This document shows positions 7,328 to 13,961 of a DNA stretch of 29,727 bases, piece by piece (position 1 is the stretch's first letter; each line of letters opens with the position of its first letter). The DNA is from Myxococcales bacterium. GTDB taxonomy: Bacteria > Myxococcota_C > UBA6777. The stretch spans positions 1 through 29,727 of the forward strand of contig JALTMC010000930.1 of assembly GCA_027005175.1 (NCBI GenBank), in the 5' to 3' direction. Under the pieces are notes generated by a model, which saw only the letters and a list, made by a program, of their open reading frames with translations, made no database searches and was not told where the DNA came from. The translations under genes were made by a program, and so were the position numbers.

Positions 7328-8260
7328 TCACCTTGGAGCTTTCACTTGTGGTGTGGGTGCAACGATAGGCACATTTTGTTGTCGAATCTGAAGAGAGTCA
7401 TGAGGTGCAAATGACAATTCAATCTGTCCCAGATACAATCCAGAATGTCCCACTTGATAGATACGGGTCAAACGCCCATCCGTTGAGCGAATACCTTTCG
7501 GATGCTCCAAAAAAGTGTGGGTGTGACCGCCAATTATAATATCAATTCCGGGAACTTCACGAGCCAGATCACAATCTCCAGGTTCTTTATCAAAGCCTGT
7601 ATATCCCAGGTGACTTAGTGCAATCACAGCGTCACATCGATGAGTCTCCCTGAGCGTTTTAACGATCGTACGAGCCACAGGAATCGGGGCGATATATTTG
7701 ACGCCATTGTGTAATGATGCGGGAACAAGGCCACGAAATCGAACACCGAGCCCAAAGAACCCAAGCTTCCACCCTCCCACTTCGCGGATCGTATAGGGTT
7801 GTATCAATCTCTCAGCGCCAGGTTGAGAGAAAAGGATATTTGCAGTAATCAGTGGGAACTTTCCATGGTGTTTTGCCAGGAAGAGAAGCCTCTCTGCCCC
7901 AGCATCAAAATCATGATTTCCGATCGCACACAAGTCATAGCCAGCTCGACGCATCGTTTCAAACTCAACACTACCTTTGAACAGATTAAAATAAGGAGTG
8001 CCTTGGAGTAGATCACCAGCGTCCACGACAAGGGTGGCAGGATGTTGTCGTTTGATCTCGGCAATGAGAGCGGCCCGTCGAGCGATTCCACCCATCCCTT
8101 TGTACTTTCCACTCGCATAGGGGTCGATGCGACTGTGTGTATCGTTTGTGTGCAAGAGCATCACGGTTTGGGCTCGTCGGGCCTCTGCCATACGGATCAA
8201 AGGAAATCCCAACGCACAACCCCCTGCGGTAAGGCCAGCTAAGAAATGACGACGCTTCAT
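7328..8260 (-). CDS. Metallophosphoesterase half of a split 5'-nucleotidase
   Basis: This 310-residue protein matches the N-terminal catalytic domain of the UshA/5'-nucleotidase family: HTNDTHSR (D40, H42), AGDLLQG (D83), GNHDFD (N115, H116) and GGHTHTF near residue 240 form the two-metal site. Full-length family members also carry a C-terminal substrate-binding domain, which is absent here and encoded by the next gene upstream. The N-terminus (KRRHFLAG followed by a hydrophobic stretch) looks like a Tat signal peptide, so the folded, metal-loaded enzyme would be exported. It would hydrolyse nucleotides or related phosphomonoesters in the periplasm. The gene follows the C-terminal-domain gene by 59 bp, probably in one operon. 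Confidence 0.88.
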   Translation of the reverse strand: MKRRHFLAGLTAGGCALGFPLIRMAEARRAQTVMLLHTNDTHSRIDPYASGKYKGMGGIARRAALIAEIKRQHPATLVVDAGDLLQGTPYFNLFKGSVEFETMRRAGYDLCAIGNHDFDAGAERLLFLAKHHGKFPLITANILFSQPGAERLIQPYTIREVGGWKLGFFGLGVRFRGLVPASLHNGVKYIAPIPVARTIVKTLRETHRCDAVIALSHLGYTGFDKEPGDCDLAREVPGIDIIIGGHTHTFLEHPKGIRSTDGRLTRIYQVGHSGLYLGQIELSFAPHDSLQIRQQNVPIVAPTPQVKAPR

Positions 8261-8319
8261 ACTGCTCTTCCTTCAGGTTATGGGCCGGTTACCCACTTGG
8301 AATAGGGGATAGGCTCTCG

Positions 8320-9195
8320 CTATCGTTTGACCAGAGTCACTCGACCATCCAGCCGAGGAACAAGAGGAATCACACGAGTCTTCAGTCCCCATTGAAACAC
8401 ACCTCGCAAGGTGAGACCAGTGAGGTACAGAGACTTTTTACGCAAAAAAGGAGAGAGCCAGCCGGTTCGAGTCAAATAATCACTGGATCCGATAAAGTAT
8501 TCACGTTTGCTATCCAAGGACTTACCCCCCACCTTAACATCGCGCAGGTAAGGTTTTGTTCTCGAAATGAGTATGCGCACACCTGCGATGGGTTCCCCCC
8601 CCCGTTTCGCGATCACTTCCATCATCTGACGCAAGACTTTGCCTGAAACACGAAAGACAACGAGGGCATTTTCAAAAGGAAGGATCTCATAGGTCTTGTT
8701 GACTGTCACAGGACCAGCTCCAAGATCGGTGCGAATACCACCGTGATTGGTAACAAACATATCAACCCGGAGTCCCATTTTGTGCAGCTTTTGGAAACAA
8801 ATATCAGCGATTAAGTTGCCCAATTCGCTTTCTGTACGGTGTCTTTTAAAGCCCTTTGCCAAAGAGGCCAGGACCTTGGACATCTGAGAATGCAGCCTCT
8901 TACGATAAGGGGCAATCCAACGTTCCATCACTGGATCGGGCTGAAGTTTTGCACTGATTTTAACCCAGCGATAGGAGGATCGCAAACGTTTGGCTTTTCG
9001 CCTTACAAGAGGAGGCTGTTGGCCCCTCCCCTGCCCTGCGAGGGGGGGTGCAATAACAGCATGTGTTGTATGAGCCTTCGCCTTGTCCTTCGAACGAGAG
9101 CGACACCCCCAACCTACCGCACCGAGCACAAAGAGAAAGAGTATGCAAGAGAAGCGGGGTCTTTGGAAGACAAGATGTGGGGATATGGGCTGCAC
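8320..9195 (-). CDS. 5'-nucleotidase C-terminal domain protein, exported
   Basis: From about residue 100 onward this 291-residue protein is the C-terminal substrate-binding domain of 5'-nucleotidases: ELGNLIAD, VTNHGGIRTDL, the PFENALVVFRVSG segment, then YFIGSSDYL. There is no metallophosphoesterase part; that is encoded separately just downstream. A hydrophobic N-terminal segment (about 17-30) ends at Cys31, so it may be a lipoprotein, although the lipobox is imperfect. I chose the GTG at 9195 because GGAAGGAG lies 6 bases upstream; the TTG at 9198 is the alternative. In standard enzymes this domain binds the nucleoside and closes over the catalytic domain, so the two products presumably assemble in the envelope. 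Confidence 0.85.
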   Translation of the reverse strand: MQPISPHLVFQRPRFSCILFLFVLGAVGWGCRSRSKDKAKAHTTHAVIAPPLAGQGRGQQPPLVRRKAKRLRSSYRWVKISAKLQPDPVMERWIAPYRKRLHSQMSKVLASLAKGFKRHRTESELGNLIADICFQKLHKMGLRVDMFVTNHGGIRTDLGAGPVTVNKTYEILPFENALVVFRVSGKVLRQMMEVIAKRGGEPIAGVRILISRTKPYLRDVKVGGKSLDSKREYFIGSSDYLTRTGWLSPFLRKKSLYLTGLTLRGVFQWGLKTRVIPLVPRLDGRVTLVKR

Positions 9196-9227
9196 CAAGT
9201 GCTCCTTCCATCAGATCAAATCAAAAA

Positions 9228-9233
9228 ACTATA
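9228..9233 (-). promoter_or_regulatory. Possible -10 element for the split 5'-nucleotidase operon
   Basis: On the minus strand TATAGT lies about 33 bases ahead of the GTG start of the nucleotidase C-domain gene. I find no good -35 box at the right distance, so this is a weak call. Confidence 0.25.
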
Positions 9234-9336
9234 CAGTCAACGTCCTTGATTCCCGCCCAAAAGTCAAATGAGTTGCTCAAAATACGAAAGAGTGAGAGTA
9301 GCAAATCCCCAAACGAAGAGGAGCGAATCCCCAAAC

Positions 9337-9364
9337 TTGACAATGAAACACACTGTTCTAGTGT
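9337..9364 (+). promoter_or_regulatory. Possible promoter of the pseudokinase gene
   Basis: TTGACA (9337-9342) is followed after 16 bp by TAGTGT (9359-9364), a poor -10. It falls inside an N-terminal extension of the kinase-like frame and would favour the ATG at 9421 as the true start. Confidence 0.25.
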
Positions 9365-9420
9365 TGAAAGAAAGACGGAGAGACAGGAGAATTGCTAAAA
9401 AAGCAGATGCTCTTGAGACA

Positions 9421-11139
9421 ATGGAGAAACGATTGGCGACGTGGCAAGTTGGAGCAAAGATAGGACCCTACCTCCTACAAGAGTTTTTACAGCAAAGCTG
9501 GGCAGGTCCTGTCTGGCAAGGGATAGAGACAGCACCAAAGCGGGTGGTGCGGCTACAACAAGTCCGACGGAACGATCTCGAATGGATCACTGACCAACAA
9601 TGGAAGCTGTTTGAGGAACAGGCAGAGGCCCTCCCTACGTTGGCTCATCCCCACCTATTACCGTACTACGAGAGTATTCCCTTATCATCGAACGAGTGGT
9701 GTTTGGCGATGGAGGTTCCTAGTATCTCTACTGATCAGAGCCCTAACTTTCGCAGTTGGATAGAACAACAACCCATGGGGGAGTTGGAAGCATGGCAGCT
9801 CTGGTTATCCATCGTAAAAGGCTTACAGCATTTACACGCTCGTGGCTGGATACACGGCTCACTCTCTCCAGAGGTGCTCACGTTGGAGTGGAATGAGGAG
9901 CAACCCAACATCAAGATAGGAGACCTTGGCCTGTTCCACCTCACGCCTCCTCCAGCCCTTGCTCCGTCGAAGGATTCAGCCTCACAGTTTGTAGCCTTCC
10001 TCGCTCCAGAGGCACATATCAGCCAATCCATCAAAGAACATCCAAGTACAGATATATTCGCGCTTGGTTCCTTGCTGTGGTTTTTCCTAACAGGCTCAGC
10101 TCCCCCACCCCATTGGGCAGAAGAAGCAAGATGGAGAGAGCGACCTCTTTTTATCCAAGAAGCCCTGCAAAAGACACTAGCCGCTGTTCCCGAGGCCAGA
10201 GAGACTCACTGTCGACCGTTATTGCAGCTCGCTCCGGGCGAAGCTCCAACAAGAGCAGCAACCGTTCCCCACAAGGAAAGGACGGAAACACAAGCCTGGG
10301 CAGAAACGACGAAACCAGCAACCGCTCCCCACAAGGAAAGGACGGAAACACAAGCCTGGGCAGAAACGAATTCAACGGACGAGAAGAGCCTTTCATACCC
10401 TGAAGGTGGGTTAAGTAAGAAACGATCGCTACAGAGAAGAACACAAGAGATCGTACCCATGCCAACCCTTGAGCAGATGTTTGCTGATGCAGAGAACTTG
10501 GCTGCAACATGGGTAGAGGCTCCCATCTCCATTCCAGTGCCAGGACCTCACCCCGGCGATACGCTTCCTTATGTAGATGAAAGCCTCCTCCCGGAAAGAG
10601 ACAGGTCTTTTCTCAAGAAACAGGACGACTTGGAAAAGTCTCTCCCTTCGATGATAGAATCAAAGACCAAAGTCTCACCAAGAGATACAATGCCAGGGTT
10701 CGAAAAGAGAGCATCATCTTGGGCGGATAGATCGGAAGAAGTTGAGGCTGCTCAGGAGCCTTTGGACAGCCTCAACCTCCCTCAAGCAACCGAGCACCTC
10801 CCTCAAGCAACCGGGCACCTCCTTCAAGCAACCGGGCACCTCCCTCAAGCAACCGGGCACCTCCCTCAAGCAACCGAGCACCTCTCTCAAGCAACCGAGC
10901 ACCTCTCTCAAACAACCGAGCACCTCTCTCAAACAACCGAGCACCTCTCATGGGAAGACGTAGCTCCTGAGTTCCCAATACCGAAGTCACGCCCTTTGCC
11001 AGATGCGATCCCTGCATCTTGGGAACTTCAGGTCCTCCGCGAAGACCAAAAACTCTACCAAGAGGCGAACTCTCGGCGACTCTTTTGGCTTGTGTTGATG
11101 CTTTTCCTGTCTCTCATCATCTACTTTGGCCTCGAATAA
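9421..11139 (+). CDS. Tail-anchored Ser/Thr kinase-like pseudokinase
   Basis: Residues about 10-290 follow the layout of a bacterial Hanks-type kinase, but key residues are missing. There is no glycine-rich loop, the VAIK lysine is replaced (RVVRL at 41-45), and the HRD catalytic motif reads HGS (145-147). The DFG-equivalent DLG (168-170), an APE motif (FLAPE) and DIFALG remain. It is therefore probably a pseudokinase. A long linker contains a 20-residue duplication, then eight tandem heptapeptides of the LPQATEH type, and the protein ends in one membrane helix (FWLVLMLFLSLIIYFGLE), so it is tail-anchored with the kinase-like part in the cytoplasm. Neither this ATG nor the in-frame one at 9268 has a clear ribosome binding site; 9421 fits the domain boundary. 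It may act with the membrane protein gene downstream. Confidence 0.8.
   Translation: MEKRLATWQVGAKIGPYLLQEFLQQSWAGPVWQGIETAPKRVVRLQQVRRNDLEWITDQQWKLFEEQAEALPTLAHPHLLPYYESIPLSSNEWCLAMEVPSISTDQSPNFRSWIEQQPMGELEAWQLWLSIVKGLQHLHARGWIHGSLSPEVLTLEWNEEQPNIKIGDLGLFHLTPPPALAPSKDSASQFVAFLAPEAHISQSIKEHPSTDIFALGSLLWFFLTGSAPPPHWAEEARWRERPLFIQEALQKTLAAVPEARETHCRPLLQLAPGEAPTRAATVPHKERTETQAWAETTKPATAPHKERTETQAWAETNSTDEKSLSYPEGGLSKKRSLQRRTQEIVPMPTLEQMFADAENLAATWVEAPISIPVPGPHPGDTLPYVDESLLPERDRSFLKKQDDLEKSLPSMIESKTKVSPRDTMPGFEKRASSWADRSEEVEAAQEPLDSLNLPQATEHLPQATGHLLQATGHLPQATGHLPQATEHLSQATEHLSQTTEHLSQTTEHLSWEDVAPEFPIPKSRPLPDAIPASWELQVLREDQKLYQEANSRRLFWLVLMLFLSLIIYFGLE
10258..10377 (+). repeat. 60-bp in-frame tandem repeat in the pseudokinase
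   Basis: Two copies starting at 10258 and 10318 encode a 20-residue unit containing HKERTETQAWAET. The nucleotide identity is almost complete for about 52 bp, so the duplication is recent. Confidence 0.85.
10777..10944 (+). repeat. Eight 21-bp repeats encoding heptapeptides
   Basis: Eight tandem 21-bp units encode LPQATEH with variants (LLQATGH, LSQATEH, LSQTTEH). Later units share changes (CTCTCT, ACAACC) in blocks, as expected for stepwise tandem expansion. The stretch probably forms a spacer between the kinase-like domain and the membrane anchor. Confidence 0.9.
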
Positions 11140-11250
11140 CCCGAAGAGTCCACGAATATTCTGTAACGAGCCACATAAGTCATTCATCTACTTTGGCCTC
11201 GAATACTCCGAAGAGTCCACGAACATTCTGCAACGAGCCACATAAGTCAT
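11118..11250. repeat. 67-bp tandem duplication of the pseudokinase 3' end
   Basis: The end of the pseudokinase gene with its stop and the following bases (11118-11184) is repeated at 11185-11250 with few changes. The second copy carries a remnant of the IYFGLE codons. The remainder of the 366-bp gap before the next gene holds a weak ATCC/GGAT hairpin with a T-run (11292-11308) and a longer hairpin at 11416-11450. Confidence 0.9.
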
Positions 11251-11415
11251 AGCAACCACGAGACCCGGAGAATCGTAACGCTCGGACAACGATCCAAAGG
11301 ATTTTTTTGTTTTGCCCTCAAGGTATTTCACAAAAGTCCCGTTTATCAAAACGATGTGGACACAGATTGAGACAGTTGTGTTTTCAAGGAATTTTCAACG
11401 TAAGCCCAGTCATAA

Positions 11416-11450
11416 CGGAGAGGTACTCTCAGAGAAGAGAGCCTCTACCG
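11416..11450 (+). other. Long imperfect hairpin in the leader of the next gene
   Basis: Pairing blocks CGG/CCG, AGAGG/CCTCT and CTCTC/GAGAG make a 13-bp stem with a TA bulge on one side, a single A bulge on the other and an AGAGAA loop. It lies 55 bases before the ATG at 11506 and may be an RNA-processing or control element. Confidence 0.45.
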
Positions 11451-11505
11451 GAGATGAGATATCTGGGTGAGAGCCACACACTGAATAAAGATCAGAGGAT
11501 CAGCG

Positions 11506-13752
11506 ATGGCACACGTCAAAGTTTGGTTGGTCGTATGCATGACCATAGCATTATCGGGATTGGCCTGGTTTCTCCCCACACAAGGGGAGCAAAGGATCGA
11601 ACAGCTCAAGCAGCAGCTCGTTCCACTCCAAAAGAGCCGCGACCTGCATCAGCGAATGCACCGATATCAACAGAAGTTTCTCAAGCAAGCCAAGAGGCTA
11701 GCACGAGACAAAAGACTCTCGGCGGCCCTGCGTCCCTTAACGCAACGGGGTTTGTCTCGCTGGAACTGGAGAGAGCGTCAAGCGTATCGTCAGATCACCA
11801 AGCTGTTGAAAGCCCAAAAGGCTCTCTTCCGACGTTCGTTTTCCCTTTCCAAGGCCTATCTCTTTTCAAGCACCCGCCGACTGCTCATCGATGCGGGAAA
11901 GCCTGTTGGTAAGGTGCAATCCAAGGCCCACCCTCTGACACATCTGCCCATGGTAGAGTCTGCTCTGCAAGGCAAAGCGCAGATCGGCCTCTGGTCCTAC
12001 AACAAAAAGCCACACTTCATGGCGAGTGCTCCCGTGTATATCACACACAAAGAAGACCAAAACTCTGACGATAACGATGAGCCAAAGCCACGCAAACTCG
12101 TGGGTGTTATCTTTGTCAAACAAGCACTCTCCCAACAACTCTTTGTCAACTTGGGGTTCAAGTCGAAGGACAAGTCAGCACCTTTGATGATCGTATTCAA
12201 TCACACGCACCCCCTGCTCTTTCGTATTCCTCAGACACGGAAGGTGTTGGTACAGCGTAAGATTCGCCTCACTTCTGCACCACCTCCAGGAACCAAAGTC
12301 AAACCCCTGAAGAAGATCGCGTTCTCACCGTTGCTTCAGTCTCTACAACGATGGACAGCACGTCACTTTTCTCAATTCAAGCAAGAGGCCAAGCAGGGTT
12401 TGTACAGCTCCAGTAAGCCCATATTCCTGCACGGACGCTCCTATCTCTATGTTGTGGGACAACTACCAGCCCCCGTCAGCGACGGCCAAGTGGGCTATGT
12501 CATGTTACACTCTGTCACACAAACCCAATCACCCTTCTACCGCTCCCCATTCTTCCTTCTGGCTGTGTTGTGTGGCTTTTTTGCCCTCACTTTGGGAGGC
12601 TGGTTCTCTATTTCACAGCTACGAGAACGCTCCAAGTTAAAGAAGCTCCTCACCGATTTTTCAATGGATCCCGAGTCACTGAAGTCTGTACAACAGATCC
12701 CACGCAGTTTTAACTTTCTTTTTCAGTACTTGCGATTAATTGCACAAAAGTTAAAGCAGCGCAACATCAGTACCTCGGAGTCCATCCCCATGAAGTCTGA
12801 GGAATTACAGGAGGTGGTGTCTCCCAAAACAAGTTACTCCATGGATATGATCCGTGTGTTAACAGAAGATGGCTCCATGGTCCTTCCAGAACGCCCCAAG
12901 GGAATGACCTACATTCAAAAGCCTGAGAAAGAAGAAGTGGAAGACGCAGCACCCGCTTTCTCCCTTACCTTGCAACCAACGGAAGACAGCAAGCCTTCAC
13001 CCCTAAGCGGGATGGAGCAAGAAGACGAGTTGATGGCATCAGCGCAACTTCCTCATTCTTTGGGTAGAAGTACCAAGCCATCAGACACACCCTTGCCCCT
13101 TTCGTTTGGGGTTCCAGAGCCATCTCCTCACCGCTTGGAGCCTTCTTTGGTCGCGACGGCTGAGCCTCTTTCCACTCATAGCCCCTCAACACCACCACTC
13201 ATGGCCCCTATGACTGGCCCACTTGCAAACGGCTCCATGGGCAATTCTCCCCTATCTTCAGAGGGAAGTGCCCTTCTCGATATGCTACAGAGTGGAGCCC
13301 CTCAAAGAGCCCCAAACAAAGGCCCCGTGGATGCCGCCAGCTTACCGATGGTGCTCCATCAGGCAGGCCCTCCTCCTGAACCCCTTGCTCCACAACAAGT
13401 GTTACCCGAGCCTGTAGAGCAAAAACAAAAGAATCTGACCTCTGAACTCGATGATGTGTTCTCCATGATCGCGGGCTCAACACCAGCCCCCTCCATTGAG
13501 AACCCTCCAGCCCAAGCAAACCTTGAGCATAGACCCATGAATGACGTTGAGATGCGCCGTGTATTCGATGAATACCTAAATGTTCGCCGCTCTTGTGGTG
13601 AGTCAACACACAATATTCAATGGAATAGCTTTGTGGACCTGCTCCACAAACAAAGAGCCTCCATCGTACAACAATACAGCTGCAAAGACGTTCAATTCTA
13701 CGTCCAAGAAAAAAATGGTCGCGCCTCTCTCAAAGCCACACCCGTCAATTAA
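11506..13752 (+). CDS. Two-helix membrane sensor-like protein, MXAN_5187-type C-terminus
   Basis: AGAGGA stands about 6 bases before the ATG. The 748-residue protein has an N-terminal membrane helix (about 5-24), a large extracytoplasmic domain (about 25-345) with a coiled start, and a second membrane helix (about 347-367). A long Pro/Ser-rich cytoplasmic region follows. The last 65 residues (MRRVFDEYLNVRRSCGEST... and YSCKDVQFYVQE...) resemble the C-terminal domain of the Myxococcus MXAN_5187 family, whose function I do not know. The topology is that of a chemoreceptor or sensor kinase, but there is no kinase, HAMP or methyl-accepting domain. It follows the pseudokinase gene on the same strand and may signal through it; that link is inference. 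Confidence 0.75.
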   Translation: MAHVKVWLVVCMTIALSGLAWFLPTQGEQRIEQLKQQLVPLQKSRDLHQRMHRYQQKFLKQAKRLARDKRLSAALRPLTQRGLSRWNWRERQAYRQITKLLKAQKALFRRSFSLSKAYLFSSTRRLLIDAGKPVGKVQSKAHPLTHLPMVESALQGKAQIGLWSYNKKPHFMASAPVYITHKEDQNSDDNDEPKPRKLVGVIFVKQALSQQLFVNLGFKSKDKSAPLMIVFNHTHPLLFRIPQTRKVLVQRKIRLTSAPPPGTKVKPLKKIAFSPLLQSLQRWTARHFSQFKQEAKQGLYSSSKPIFLHGRSYLYVVGQLPAPVSDGQVGYVMLHSVTQTQSPFYRSPFFLLAVLCGFFALTLGGWFSISQLRERSKLKKLLTDFSMDPESLKSVQQIPRSFNFLFQYLRLIAQKLKQRNISTSESIPMKSEELQEVVSPKTSYSMDMIRVLTEDGSMVLPERPKGMTYIQKPEKEEVEDAAPAFSLTLQPTEDSKPSPLSGMEQEDELMASAQLPHSLGRSTKPSDTPLPLSFGVPEPSPHRLEPSLVATAEPLSTHSPSTPPLMAPMTGPLANGSMGNSPLSSEGSALLDMLQSGAPQRAPNKGPVDAASLPMVLHQAGPPPEPLAPQQVLPEPVEQKQKNLTSELDDVFSMIAGSTPAPSIENPPAQANLEHRPMNDVEMRRVFDEYLNVRRSCGESTHNIQWNSFVDLLHKQRASIVQQYSCKDVQFYVQEKNGRASLKATPVN

Positions 13753-13770
13753 TCCCAACCAGCCATCACT

Positions 13771-13860
13771 CCCAACACCCTCTCTTCTGGCCTATCAGCT
13801 CCCAACGCCCTCTCTTCTGGCCTATCAGCTCCCAACGCTTTCTCTTCTGGCCTGTCAGTT
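13771..13860. repeat. Three 30-bp tandem repeats after the membrane protein gene
   Basis: Three consecutive 30-bp units (13771-13800, 13801-13830, 13831-13860) start with CCCAAC and contain CTCTTCTGGCCT. The array begins 18 bp past the stop codon. The rest of the gap to 13961 is C/T-rich and shows nothing else. Confidence 0.9.
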
Positions 13861-13961
13861 GAGACTCGGTTCCCAGCGCCTCTCCCCTTTCGACTTTTTC
13901 CATTCCCCGGTAGACTTACGGAGAGGGTTTCTTTTTCATTTCGCCGCATTGGGTAGAGAGT

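Noticed and set aside
10714-10944. Minus-strand frame with repeated CLREVLG units
   Set aside because: It is the antisense of the heptapeptide repeats of the pseudokinase; any 21-bp repeat gives open frames on both strands.
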